A stretch of DNA of 64,000 nt. Origin: an uncultured Fidelibacterota bacterium. GTDB taxonomy: Bacteria; Fidelibacterota; Marinisomatia; Marinisomatales; TCS55. The first letter of the stretch is position 1. Every line of letters starts with the position of its first letter. A program made the position numbers and the translations under genes. The notes below the pieces were generated by a model, which did no database searches, was not told where the DNA came from, and saw only the letters and a program-made list of their open reading frames with translations. Positions 1 through 8,009 of this stretch are shown piece after piece. The stretch is taken from positions 62,001 to 126,000 of the forward strand of contig CACMQQ010000002.1 in assembly GCA_902615915.1 (NCBI GenBank), read 5' to 3'.

Positions 1-1236
1 AGAAGCAATGAGTTTTAGAAACTTTTCCATCGCATACTCAGAATCCAATAATCCTTCATCCATATTAATGTCAATTATCTGCGCACCATTATCAATTTGC
101 TCTTTAGCGACAGCCAAGGCAGTTTCATAGTCATCATTTTTTATTAATTTTTTAAATCTCGCAGATCCTGTAACATTTGTTCTTTCACCAATATTTACAA
201 AATTATTTTCAGATAAAATTGTAAAAGATTCTAAACCGCTCAACCTTGTTATCGATTTTCTTTCTGGAATAATTCTTGGAGATTGCTCTTTTATTGCATT
301 TTGCATTGCGTTTATGTGGGTTGGGGTAGTTCCACAGCAACCACCTACAAGATTTACTAGTCCATCTTTAGCAAATTCTTTGATAATCGAAGACATCTCT
401 TCAGGAGTTTGATCATATTCTCCCATTTCATTTGGCAAACCAGCATTTGGATAAACAAAAACATTCGTATCTGCTATTTTTGCTAAATCACTTAACCAAG
501 GTCGTATCTGTTCAGCGCCTAAGGCACAATTAAGACCAACCCCTGTTAAATTTGCATGTCTAATAGAATTCCAAAATGCTTCAACAGTCTGGCCAGACAA
601 AGTACGTCCACTAGCATCAGTGATAGTGCCAGATACAAAAACAGGAATTTCTCTTTTTTTATTTCTTAAAACGGTATCAACTGCAAAAAGTGCAGCTTTA
701 CAATTTAATGTATCAAAGACCGTTTCGATTAATATTATATCCACGCCACCATCAACTAACGCCTCTATTTGTTCTTGATAAGAATCGTTTAACTGATCAA
801 AAGAAATATTTCTATGCTCAGGTTTATTAACATCTGGGCTTAAGGATAAAGTTTGGTTGGTAGGCCCAATTGAGCCAGCACTAAACCTTTTTTTATCTTT
901 GAAGCTTCTGGCTGCTTTTTTGGCTATTCGGGCAGATTCAAAGTTAATATCATAAACTGATTTTTCTAGATTATAATCGGCTTGAGATATGGAATTTGCA
1001 TTGAAAGTGTTTGTTTCAACAATATCTGCCCCTGCTTCAAAATATTTCTTATGAATTTCTTCTATTATATCAGGCCTAGTTAAGCTAAGAATATCATTAT
1101 TACCTTTTAAGTCGATTGTGCTATTTTTGAAAATAGAGCCCCTGAAATCTTTTTCGTCAAGGTTATAAGATTGAATCATGGTGCCCATAGCACCATCAAT
1201 TGTCATTATTCTTTCTTTTAGAATTTTATCTATCAT
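1..1236 (-). CDS. metH: Cobalamin-dependent methionine synthase, N-terminal part (runs off window)
   Basis: MetH transfers a methyl group from methyltetrahydrofolate to homocysteine via cobalamin. Only the first 412 residues lie in the window and the frame is open to base 1. The homocysteine-binding barrel is recognisable from DGAMGTM near the start, GLNCALGAEQ around residue 235 and the paired cysteines of GGCCGTTP around residue 300, which supply the zinc ligands. The pterin-binding domain begins around residue 350 with NIGERTNVTGS and continues to the window edge. The cobalamin-binding part must lie beyond base 1. The ATG start at 1234-1236 follows a weak AGAAG site. A SAM-II riboswitch and a terminator sit directly upstream, so repression by S-adenosylmethionine is expected. 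Confidence 0.95.
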   Translation of the reverse strand, partial: MIDKILKERIMTIDGAMGTMIQSYNLDEKDFRGSIFKNSTIDLKGNNDILSLTRPDIIEEIHKKYFEAGADIVETNTFNANSISQADYNLEKSVYDINFESARIAKKAARSFKDKKRFSAGSIGPTNQTLSLSPDVNKPEHRNISFDQLNDSYQEQIEALVDGGVDIILIETVFDTLNCKAALFAVDTVLRNKKREIPVFVSGTITDASGRTLSGQTVEAFWNSIRHANLTGVGLNCALGAEQIRPWLSDLAKIADTNVFVYPNAGLPNEMGEYDQTPEEMSSIIKEFAKDGLVNLVGGCCGTTPTHINAMQNAIKEQSPRIIPERKSITRLSGLESFTILSENNFVNIGERTNVTGSARFKKLIKNDDYETALAVAKEQIDNGAQIIDINMDEGLLDSEYAMEKFLKLIAS

Positions 1237-1253
1237 AATATTTTCTTCTTTAC

Positions 1254-1282
1254 AAAAAAAAACCTCTACAAATGCAGAGGTT
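1254..1282 (-). terminator. Intrinsic terminator between SAM-II aptamer and metH
   Basis: On the minus strand AACCTCT pairs with AGAGGTT, and a few more pairs close towards a small loop. The hairpin is followed by nine U residues (A-run at 1254-1262 on the plus strand). It ends 18 nt before the metH start codon, so it acts as an attenuator and not as the end of another gene. Its loop-side segment (1268-1275) is exactly complementary to a strand of the riboswitch (1294-1301). Confidence 0.85.
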
Positions 1283-1284
1283 AT

Positions 1285-1336
1285 GCCTTTTTAGCATTTG
1301 TTTTATGTCGATGCAATATGGTCAAATCTCGACAGT
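1285..1336 (-). promoter_or_regulatory. SAM-II riboswitch aptamer upstream of metH
   Basis: The minus strand matches the SAM-II (metA-type, Rfam SAM_alpha) consensus as I remember it. P1 is TGTCGA (1329-1334) with TCGACA (1306-1311). The first loop holds GATTTGACC followed by TATTGCA, and the 3' element GCTAAAAAGG lies at 1286-1295. The pseudoknot helix is ATTTG (1323-1327) with CAAAT (1296-1300). The usual pair is AUUUA/UAAAU, so this is a compensatory change, and a CC/GG pair extends it. The class binds S-adenosylmethionine and controls methionine and SAM genes, which fits metH immediately downstream. The match was made by eye without a covariance-model score. Confidence 0.88.
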
Positions 1337-1610
1337 CAAAATTAATAATAATTTTCAATTAATCAAAATTTAAATAGCTTTTAATAATTAATCTTAAATA
1401 TTAGTTTTGATAACGATTATGAGACTATTAAATGGAAGGTTTATTTGTTAAAAAAAAATTTTTTTAAAGATTAAAATAAATCAATTTTATTACTTAGAAC
1501 CTTTTTTTGATTCTAACTAGGTTCATCAATTGTAGTGATTTTCTACACCCTGCCTAAAATAATCTCATTATCCATGATATAGTTTTGTTAATAAATCTTT
1601 GGAGCAAAGA
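1337..1610. other. Divergent intergenic region between metH leader and rng
   Basis: About 270 nt without a credible ORF, which must hold the outward promoters of metH and rng. It contains an A/T-only inverted run near 1449-1468. Two small hairpins face rng: GAACCT (1497-1502) with AGGTTC (1519-1524), and TGTAG (1531-1535) with CTACA (1543-1547). TAGTTTTG at 1580-1587 matches the Bacteroidota -7 pattern TAnnTTTG and lies 23 nt before the rng ATG, but I see no convincing -33 element. Promoter assignments are tentative. Confidence 0.4.
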
Positions 1611-3167
1611 ATGAACAAAGAGATTTTTATTAGCGAAAGCATGGGCGAATCGCGCATAGCGATAATAGAAGATGGGACACTAGTAGAGGTCTACATCGAA
1701 AAACAGGACCATCAGAGGATGGTTGGGAACATTTACAATGGAATTGTAGAGAATGTTTTACCTGGCATGCAAGCAGCTTTCGTTGATATTGGATATGATA
1801 TAAATGCATTTTTACCATTTTCAGAAATTGAGAACCCTGCGCTACTTTCAGATTATGACGAGGGTGGAGATGAAAAGGAAAAAAAGAGGAAAAATAATAA
1901 ACGACCAAACCACAAAAGAAATGACAGTAATGTAAGTGTCAATCTAAAGACTGGTCAAAATATATATGTTCAAGTTATCAAAGAGGCTTTTGCTGGAAAG
2001 GGTCCACGAGTAACTACAGAAATTGCTTTACCTGGCAGATTGCTTGTATTAGTACCAAATTCAAATTATGTTGGCATATCAAAGAAAATTTGGGATAAAT
2101 ATGAACGAAGAAGGTTAAAGAAAATAGTGTCTGCAATGAAGGAAAAGGGAATGGGAGTTATTGTTCGTACCGTTGCAGAAGGAAAAAGCGATGATGTCAT
2201 AAAAAAAGATTACTCTAGCTTAATTGCTAATTGGAAAAATGTCAATTCTAAAAATTCTAATAAAAAAGCTCCATCGCTTGCTTACGAGGATTTAGAAACT
2301 GCCTCGAGCGTTATAAGGGATTTATTCACACCCGACATAACAAAAATTTGCATCGATTCAAAAAAGCTATTCAAAAAACTTAGCTCATATCTAAATGATG
2401 TTTCTCCAAATATGGCTAATAGGTTAGAACACTACAGAAAGCGCGAACCGCTCTTTGAGAGTATGGGCATTGAGAACGAGCTTGATAAATTATTACGACC
2501 GAAAGTTTGGCTTAAGAGCGGAGGCCACTTAATCATAGAAAAAACTGAAGCCATGGTTGTTGTAGATGTAAATAGTGGAAAATTTGTTGGTAAGAAAAAT
2601 CACGAGCAAAATTCAGTAAAAATAAATCTCGAAGCCTGCAGAGAAATTGCCAGACAACTCAGACTTAGGGATTTGTCTGGCTTAGTAGTTATTGATTTTA
2701 TCGATATGAGAGAAGAATCAAACAGAAAAAAAATCTATTATGAATTAAGAAAAGAACTAAAGAAAGATCGCGCTAAAGTAGCCATTTCGCCAATTTCTGA
2801 TTTTGGACTCCTTGAAATGACAAGACAAAGAATACGTTTAAGTCTTTTAGACTCAATGAGCGAAGAATGCCCAGCTTGCAAAGGATCTGGTAGGATCATG
2901 TCAAAAGAGACTTTAGTTACAAGAATCGATTTTTGGCTTCGACGGTATAAATTAAAAAATCGAAAATTTAGACTACAATTACAGGTCCATCCTGAAATTG
3001 CAGACTTTTTAAATAATAACAAAAAAGCTCTTAGGGGTCTAATGTGGCAAAACTTTACCTATATCAAGACAATCGCAAATAATACTATTGGTCGAGATGA
3101 ATTTAAATTCTTTGATTCTAAAAACACGGAACAAGAAATAAAACAACAAGATATTGAACGTAACTAA
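1611..3167 (+). CDS. rng: Ribonuclease E/G family endoribonuclease
   Basis: Single-strand endoribonuclease for rRNA and tRNA maturation and mRNA decay. At 518 residues it is RNase G sized and lacks the long RNase E scaffold tail. An S1-type domain covers about residues 35-130 and carries a charged Lys/Asp-rich insertion near 82-107. The Mg-binding aspartates are in VVDVNSGKF (Asp319) and VIDFIDM (Asp362). The CPACKGSG zinc link (Cys420, Cys423) follows. The ATG at 1611 was chosen because GGAG lies 6 nt upstream; an in-frame TTG at 1599 would place the ribosome site inside the gene. It heads the run with rplU, rpmA and mdh, an association of RNase E/G with L21/L27 seen in many bacteria. Confidence 0.93.
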   Translation: MNKEIFISESMGESRIAIIEDGTLVEVYIEKQDHQRMVGNIYNGIVENVLPGMQAAFVDIGYDINAFLPFSEIENPALLSDYDEGGDEKEKKRKNNKRPNHKRNDSNVSVNLKTGQNIYVQVIKEAFAGKGPRVTTEIALPGRLLVLVPNSNYVGISKKIWDKYERRRLKKIVSAMKEKGMGVIVRTVAEGKSDDVIKKDYSSLIANWKNVNSKNSNKKAPSLAYEDLETASSVIRDLFTPDITKICIDSKKLFKKLSSYLNDVSPNMANRLEHYRKREPLFESMGIENELDKLLRPKVWLKSGGHLIIEKTEAMVVVDVNSGKFVGKKNHEQNSVKINLEACREIARQLRLRDLSGLVVIDFIDMREESNRKKIYYELRKELKKDRAKVAISPISDFGLLEMTRQRIRLSLLDSMSEECPACKGSGRIMSKETLVTRIDFWLRRYKLKNRKFRLQLQVHPEIADFLNNNKKALRGLMWQNFTYIKTIANNTIGRDEFKFFDSKNTEQEIKQQDIERN

Positions 3168-3205
3168 GGATTTAAGTATATTTCTAGGCTATTTTGGAGA
3201 ATAAC

Positions 3206-3598
3206 ATGTATGCTATCGTAAATATTTCTGGTAAACAATTCAAAGCCGAAAAAGGGAAATCGTTAAAAGTTCCTAATCAAAACATTGAGGTTGGGAAAAA
3301 ATTATCGTATGATCAGGTTTTATTAACTAATGACAATGGTGAAGTTCAGATAGGAAACCCATTTATAAAGAATTTTAAAGTCTCTGCGACAGTAATAGAA
3401 AATGGAAGAGACAAAAAAATAATAGTTTTTAAAAAGAAAAGGAGAAAAGGCTACAAGCGAAAAAACGGCCATAGGCAAGGCTTCTCCTTAATTCAAATTG
3501 ACTCTATTTCTAAAACTAGCACAGCAAAAAAAACATCTACAAAAACAGCTAAAGCAAAAGCTAGTACTGCATCTTCAAAAAAAGAGGAGAAAAAATAA
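3206..3598 (+). CDS. rplU: Ribosomal protein bL21
   Basis: Large-subunit protein that binds 23S rRNA. The first 100 or so residues are a normal bL21 ([17 protein letters not shown], then the basic [17 protein letters not shown] loop). About 28 residues of Ala/Lys/Ser/Thr-rich low-complexity tail follow, making 130 residues against about 103 in many bacteria. Longer tails of this kind are common in the Bacteroidota. The ATG at 3206 is chosen because GGAGA sits 5 nt upstream; the in-frame TTG at 3194 covers that site. The stop overlaps the rpmA start as TAATG, so translation is probably coupled. Confidence 0.96.
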   Translation: MYAIVNISGKQFKAEKGKSLKVPNQNIEVGKKLSYDQVLLTNDNGEVQIGNPFIKNFKVSATVIENGRDKKIIVFKKKRRKGYKRKNGHRQGFSLIQIDSISKTSTAKKTSTKTAKAKASTASSKKEEKK

Positions 3599-3852
3599 TG
3601 GCTCATAAGAAAGGAATGGGTAGTTCTAAAAATGGTAGAGATTCAAATGCAAAACGGTTAGGCGTTAAAGTATCTGATGGTCAAAGTATTCTATCTGGAG
3701 GAATTATATTAAAGCAACGCGGAACTAAAGTACATCCTGGCGTAAATGTTAAAAGGGCCAATGATGATAGTTTGTTTGCAACTAATGACGGTATAGTCAA
3801 ATTTGCTAACAAAGGCAAAAAAAGGAAAATTGTAAGCGTAATTCCTAACTAA
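3598..3852 (+). CDS. rpmA: Ribosomal protein bL27
   Basis: 84-residue large-subunit protein whose N-terminus reaches the peptidyl-transferase centre. It has the typical start [20 protein letters not shown] and the later [11 protein letters not shown]. There is no N-terminal extension of the kind cleaved by the Prp protease in Firmicutes. It overlaps rplU by one base, and mdh follows after 10 nt. Confidence 0.97.
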   Translation: MAHKKGMGSSKNGRDSNAKRLGVKVSDGQSILSGGIILKQRGTKVHPGVNVKRANDDSLFATNDGIVKFANKGKKRKIVSVIPN

Positions 3853-3862
3853 CTACAAAATT

Positions 3863-4798
3863 ATGAATAAACCTAAAATAGCATTAATAGGAGGCGGTCA
3901 AATAGGAGGTAATTTAGCTCTATTAGCCGCTCAAAAAGAACTGGGTGACGTAATAATTTTTGACATTCCTCAATCAGAAGGAATGGTTAAGGGTAAGGCC
4001 CTCGACATAACTCAACTGGCACCACATGATGGTTATGATGTTTCAATTTCAGGAACTTCCAATTGGGACGATTTAAAAAACTCAGATGTATTCATTATTA
4101 CTGCAGGTATTCCGAGAAAGCCTGGGATGAATCGAGAAGATCTTCTTGATATAAATCTAGGCATCATGAAAGATGTAGCAGATAATGTAAAAAAACAATC
4201 TCCTGATTCATTTGTAATAGTCATATCAAATCCTCTTGATGCCATGGTTTATGCATTTCACAAAGTATCGGGATTTAGCAAAAATAAAGTTGTTGGTATG
4301 GCAGGAGCTTTAGATAGTGGAAGGTTCAGATCTTTTATCGCTGAAGAACTTAATTGTTCCGTTCAAGATATTTCGTGCATGGTTCTTGGAGGCCATGGAG
4401 ACACAATGGTTCCCATTACGAGGCTAGCAACTGTGGGTGGAGTCCCGTTAGAAGATCTAATTGACCCTAAGAGATTAGAAGAAATTGTGAATAGAACTCG
4501 TTTTGCTGGTGGAGAAATTGTAAAACTCTTCGGAAAAGGATCTGCATTTTATGCACCGGCTCAATCTGCAATTGAGATGGCAGAATCCTACATCAGAGAT
4601 AAAAAAAGAGTCATTCCATGCGCATCTTTATGTGAAGGAGAATTTGGAATAAATGGCTATTTTATTGGAGTTCCCAGCCTAATTAGTTCTAATGGTGTAG
4701 AAAGAATATTAGAATTTGAATTAAACGATAGAGAGAAATCAGAGCTCAATAATACTTTAGAAGCTGTGAAAAAGACCGTTGAAGAGACAGGTCTTTAG
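3863..4798 (+). CDS. mdh: Malate dehydrogenase (LDH-like type)
   Basis: NAD-dependent interconversion of malate and oxaloacetate in the TCA cycle. 311 residues, the usual length for the LDH-like group. Visible parts are the Rossmann GGGQIGGNLA near residue 10 with Asp34 ending the second strand (IIFD), the substrate arginines in GIPRKPGMNR (Arg85, Arg91) and DSGRFR (Arg154), and the catalytic histidine in LGGHGDTMVP (His178). The arginine at position 85 indicates malate and not lactate specificity. It is 10 nt after rpmA, so it is probably cotranscribed with the ribosomal genes. Its stop codon overlaps that of the convergent Rieske gene. Confidence 0.94.
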   Translation: MNKPKIALIGGGQIGGNLALLAAQKELGDVIIFDIPQSEGMVKGKALDITQLAPHDGYDVSISGTSNWDDLKNSDVFIITAGIPRKPGMNREDLLDINLGIMKDVADNVKKQSPDSFVIVISNPLDAMVYAFHKVSGFSKNKVVGMAGALDSGRFRSFIAEELNCSVQDISCMVLGGHGDTMVPITRLATVGGVPLEDLIDPKRLEEIVNRTRFAGGEIVKLFGKGSAFYAPAQSAIEMAESYIRDKKRVIPCASLCEGEFGINGYFIGVPSLISSNGVERILEFELNDREKSELNNTLEAVKKTVEETGL

Positions 4799-5088
4799 CG
4801 TATAAATATATCGTTTTCTATAACGCTAATTTTGAATTTTTTTACTTTTATATTCTCATTAGCAGTTGAACAAGCCCTTTTAAAATCAAATTCCCATAGA
4901 TGGTATTTGCACTGAACAGTATCATTATTAATATTTCCATCCGCTAAAGAAGCGCCTCTATGTGGGCATCTATTATCCCATGCTATTATTTTCCCATTAA
5001 TGTTAAATAAGGCTATAGGCATCTCATCGTACATGACAACCTTACTACCCCCGATAGGGATTTCACTAATGTTCGCAATTTTTATCAT
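4795..5088 (-). CDS. Rieske [2Fe-2S] ferredoxin-like protein
   Basis: Small soluble electron carrier of the NirD/biphenyl-dioxygenase ferredoxin type. The 97 residues hold a complete Rieske motif: Cys41 and His43 in CPHRGA, Cys60 and His63 in CKYHLW. There is no transmembrane anchor, so it is not a bc1-complex subunit. The partner enzyme is unknown. It is the last gene of a minus-strand run and overlaps elbB by 4 nt (ATGA). The Fe-S enzyme QueG is two genes upstream, but a functional link is only a guess. Confidence 0.85.
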   Translation of the reverse strand: MIKIANISEIPIGGSKVVMYDEMPIALFNINGKIIAWDNRCPHRGASLADGNINNDTVQCKYHLWEFDFKRACSTANENIKVKKFKISVIENDIFIR

Positions 5089-5750
5089 TCAATAATTAAC
5101 GATAAAACTTGGCTAACTAGCTTTTCTATGCCGAAAGCAACTTCATTAATACACTTTGCTTCCATATATGCTGGTGTTGTAACTATTCTATTTTCTTCAT
5201 CCACGATCACTTCATCAACTTTACAATCAAAATGATTGCTTCCCATTAATTTAATATCTTTGGATGTTTTATCATCTGAACCTATTGTTAGGTTAGCAGA
5301 ATTATTCTGCTCAGATAATATTTTTGCAATCAATATCGGAGCTATGCAAATTGCACCAATAGGTTTTTTTAACAGTAGAACCTCTGATATCAATCTGTAA
5401 ACATCTGGGTTTACAGAACATTCAGGCCCAGCCATTGCATAATCACAAAGATTCTTGGACACACCTAAGCCTCCAGGAATAATCAATCCATCAATATCGG
5501 ATGCTTCAACTTCTGCCATATCCTTTATATTGCCTCTGGCAATTCTAGAAGACTCAACTAGCACATTTCGATATTCATCCATTTCCTGTCCAGTGTAGTG
5601 ATTTACTACATGCATCTGATCAATATTTGGTGCCATTGCAACCACTTCACACTCTCTTTTGTCAAGCTCTAACATGGTTAGAACAGCTTCCTGTATTTCT
5701 GAGCCATCATTTGATCCACTCCCTGAAAACAAAAGACCAATTTTTTTCAT
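5085..5750 (-). CDS. elbB: ElbB/ES1-type DJ-1/PfpI family protein
   Basis: Member of the DJ-1/PfpI superfamily, ES1/ElbB branch. E. coli ElbB has been reported as a glyoxalase-like enzyme linked to isoprenoid biosynthesis. 221 residues, normal length. The signatures are LLFSGSGSNDGSEIQEA at the start, LIIPGGLGVSKNL around residue 90 and the nucleophile-elbow cysteine in GAICIAP (Cys135). It overlaps queG and the Rieske gene by 4 nt on either side, so the three are translationally coupled. The exact substrate cannot be read from the sequence. Confidence 0.85.
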   Translation of the reverse strand: MKKIGLLFSGSGSNDGSEIQEAVLTMLELDKRECEVVAMAPNIDQMHVVNHYTGQEMDEYRNVLVESSRIARGNIKDMAEVEASDIDGLIIPGGLGVSKNLCDYAMAGPECSVNPDVYRLISEVLLLKKPIGAICIAPILIAKILSEQNNSANLTIGSDDKTSKDIKLMGSNHFDCKVDEVIVDEENRIVTTPAYMEAKCINEVAFGIEKLVSQVLSLIIE

Positions 5751-6691
5751 TTTGCTTCTCCTTTATCTATCAAGTTTTTATTTATATTTCTTGATAATCC
5801 TGAAAATTTAGCACGCTTTACGGACGAATTCTTAAACAGTGACGAAAATTTCTTTTGATCCATTTGCTTCCATTCTTTTTCAGTCCAATCAAAAATTTCA
5901 CTTCTGGGATGAAAACTTTTTTTATCAGTGATCTGTGCAAAGGTTATGTTCCATGGGCATACTTCTTGACAGATGTCACACCCATAAATCCAATCATGTA
6001 GATCAATGTTTTGCTTTTCCTCAAAGTCTCCTCTGTGTTCTATGCTCCAATAAGAAATACATTTTCTTGAGTCTAGCTGATAATCAGCAAGAGCTGAAGT
6101 TGGGCATGAATCTATACAAGCCGTACATGTGCCGCAAAGATCATCATCAAATGATGCATCATACTCCAGTTCAATATTTAATATTAATTCCCCTAAAAAT
6201 ATCCAACTACCGTAATCTCTTGTAATGAGATTGGTATGTTTGCCTTGCCAGCCTATGCCTGAACGCTGAGCCCAATATTTTTCCATTACTGGTGATGTAT
6301 CTACACACGCTATTCCATCAATAGCAGTATTATAGTTTTTGATCTGTTGTAATAACAATCTCAATTTTTTTTTAATTACCAAGTGATAATCATCACCCCA
6401 AGCATAATTGCTAAATTTAAAACCGGATTTAATTTGATCTTGATTTTTTCCAGCAAAGTAATTGATTCCTAGTGAAATGATAGATTTTGCTTCAGGGTAA
6501 TATTTTTTTATGTCAACTCTTTCGTCGCGTCTATTTTTTATCCATTCCATTTCTGCATGATTGCCTTTGTCTAACCAAAGATCTAAATTTTTAGCATCTT
6601 CTTTTATAACCTCGGGTTTTGCAATGCCGATTTTGTTAAAACCAATTTTAAAAGCTTCTTTTTTTATAAATTTAGATAATTCCAACTTCAT
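5747..6691 (-). CDS. queG: Epoxyqueuosine reductase
   Basis: Cobalamin- and Fe-S-dependent enzyme that reduces epoxyqueuosine to queuosine in tRNA. 314 residues. Eight cysteines for two [4Fe-4S] clusters are visible: CGTCTACIDSCP (Cys186, 189, 192, 196), Cys211, and CDICQEVCPWN (Cys238, 241, 245). The catalytic-region motif VDTSPVMEKYWAQRSGIGWQ is near residue 130. The same minus-strand run carries tgt, another queuosine gene. With metH this is a second cobalamin user in the window. It overlaps the Nudix gene by 4 nt. Confidence 0.93.
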   Translation of the reverse strand: MKLELSKFIKKEAFKIGFNKIGIAKPEVIKEDAKNLDLWLDKGNHAEMEWIKNRRDERVDIKKYYPEAKSIISLGINYFAGKNQDQIKSGFKFSNYAWGDDYHLVIKKKLRLLLQQIKNYNTAIDGIACVDTSPVMEKYWAQRSGIGWQGKHTNLITRDYGSWIFLGELILNIELEYDASFDDDLCGTCTACIDSCPTSALADYQLDSRKCISYWSIEHRGDFEEKQNIDLHDWIYGCDICQEVCPWNITFAQITDKKSFHPRSEIFDWTEKEWKQMDQKKFSSLFKNSSVKRAKFSGLSRNINKNLIDKGEAK

Positions 6692-7239
6692 TTTTGATTA
6701 TCTGAATAAATAATTTTGTTAGCCCAAAGAATTCCTATGATAGTTTTCACATCCACAATTTTGCTTTTCCAAACCCAATCTAAAGCAGTTTCAAATTCTA
6801 GATGAATAACTTCAAGGAATTCATCTTTATCTAATTTTTTTTCTGATTGTTGTAAGTTCTTTGCACAATAAATCCACATTTTTTCGTTACAAAAACCTAT
6901 AGCGGGATAGATATTTGTTAAAAAGATCATTTCACCAGCTAAAAGACCAGTTTCTTCTAATAGTTCTCTCCTAGCACAATCCTCTGGAGATTCATTTTTA
7001 TCTAATTTTCCTGCAGGAATTTCATAAAACTCTTTTCTAGGGCCATACCTATATTGCTTAACCAAACATATTTTACCATCGTCAAAGATTGGTACAATGC
7101 AAGCAGCGCCAGGGTGATCTATCCACTCTCGTGTGCTTGTTTTACCGTTTGGAAGCTGAACTTGGTCTCTATATAGTTCAATTAATTTTCCATTAAATAT
7201 TTTTTCAGATTTAAGTTTCTTTTCTGTCAATGTTTTCAT
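6688..7239 (-). CDS. Nudix hydrolase, probable ADP-ribose pyrophosphatase
   Basis: Hydrolyses nucleoside diphosphates linked to another moiety. 183 residues with an intact Nudix box (GKLDKNESPEDCARRELLEETG), preceded by CLVKQYRYGPRKEFYEIPAGK, typical of the ADP-sugar pyrophosphatase (NudF) group. The N-terminal strand TREWIDHPGAACIVPI fits that group too. It sits 5 nt after the 254-residue TPR-like gene and overlaps queG by 4 nt. The NudF-type substrate is inferred from family resemblance only. Confidence 0.85.
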   Translation of the reverse strand: MKTLTEKKLKSEKIFNGKLIELYRDQVQLPNGKTSTREWIDHPGAACIVPIFDDGKICLVKQYRYGPRKEFYEIPAGKLDKNESPEDCARRELLEETGLLAGEMIFLTNIYPAIGFCNEKMWIYCAKNLQQSEKKLDKDEFLEVIHLEFETALDWVWKSKIVDVKTIIGILWANKIIYSDNQK

Positions 7240-7244
7240 AGATG

Positions 7245-8009
7245 TTATAAATCATTTAAAATATTCTTTGCTTTTTTAACTTGATCCCAATCCTCTACAG
7301 ATAAATTGCTTGAAGAGCTTTCTTGAATTATTTTGTTAAGAAGATCAATAGCTTCTTCTTCTTTGCCATCCTTTAACATAGATTGAGCATAATATATATT
7401 TTGAGAAAATGTAGCGCTTCCAGTGCCTACTGAAAGCCTGAGCCACTTTATCGCTTCATCATTGCTTGGCCACGATAAGAAAAAAGGAATGTATGGAGTT
7501 TTAAAATGAACAACCCCCAACATTAAGTAGCCACCTCCATCGGCATACAACGGATCAATTTTAATAATTTTCTCGGCATGCATTTTCATCTGATCAGCTA
7601 AACCCTCTCTTGCCGCTGCTACAATTCCTGAAATTTCAGCCCAACTACCAAGATTCACTAAATACCAATATCTTATATCTGCTCTGTTGGGATACTCATT
7701 TATTTTTTTTTGACCTAAGTCTTTGCCTTTTTTAAATAGCTCTAGACTTTCTTCTTCCGATAATTGACAATATTTCCCTTTAAAATAATAACTTTTCAAT
7801 AATCCTAAATTTGCTTCAAGGTCATTAGAATTTACTGATTTCAAGTAGTTTTCGATCGCTAGGGCAATTTCAGTTGTATCTGCAAAATTTTCATTAGAAT
7901 TAAGGGATCTATTTTGATAGTGCTTATTAGCAATATCTAAATATTGAGATGCGCCGTTTGCAAAAAATAAAAAAAACGTTATAAAGTAAAAGAATTTAAA
8001 AATATTCAA
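7245..8009 (-). CDS. Exported helical-repeat (TPR/TatT-like) protein
   Basis: I do not recognise a specific function. The 254 residues start with a hydrophobic signal (FFYFITFFLFFANGA) and continue as helical repeats. These resemble TPR arrays and the TatT family of periplasmic TRAP-transporter accessory proteins, for example the PNRADIRYWYLVNLGSWAE and IDPLYADGGGYLMLGVVH stretches. No TRAP permease is visible nearby. The start is TTG, overlapping the upstream outer-membrane-protein gene by 14 nt; no other start would keep the signal peptide. The TatT likeness is weak and a generic TPR scaffold is equally possible. Confidence 0.6.
   Translation of the reverse strand: MNIFKFFYFITFFLFFANGASQYLDIANKHYQNRSLNSNENFADTTEIALAIENYLKSVNSNDLEANLGLLKSYYFKGKYCQLSEEESLELFKKGKDLGQKKINEYPNRADIRYWYLVNLGSWAEISGIVAAAREGLADQMKMHAEKIIKIDPLYADGGGYLMLGVVHFKTPYIPFFLSWPSNDEAIKWLRLSVGTGSATFSQNIYYAQSMLKDGKEEEAIDLLNKIIQESSSSNLSVEDWDQVKKAKNILNDL

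Noticed and set aside
1447-1468. A/T inverted run as a terminator
   Set aside because: It is made of A and T only, would form a very weak hairpin, and lies between two divergent genes.
1599-1610. Upstream TTG start for rng
   Set aside because: The GGAG ribosome site lies inside that extension, 6 nt before the ATG at 1611.
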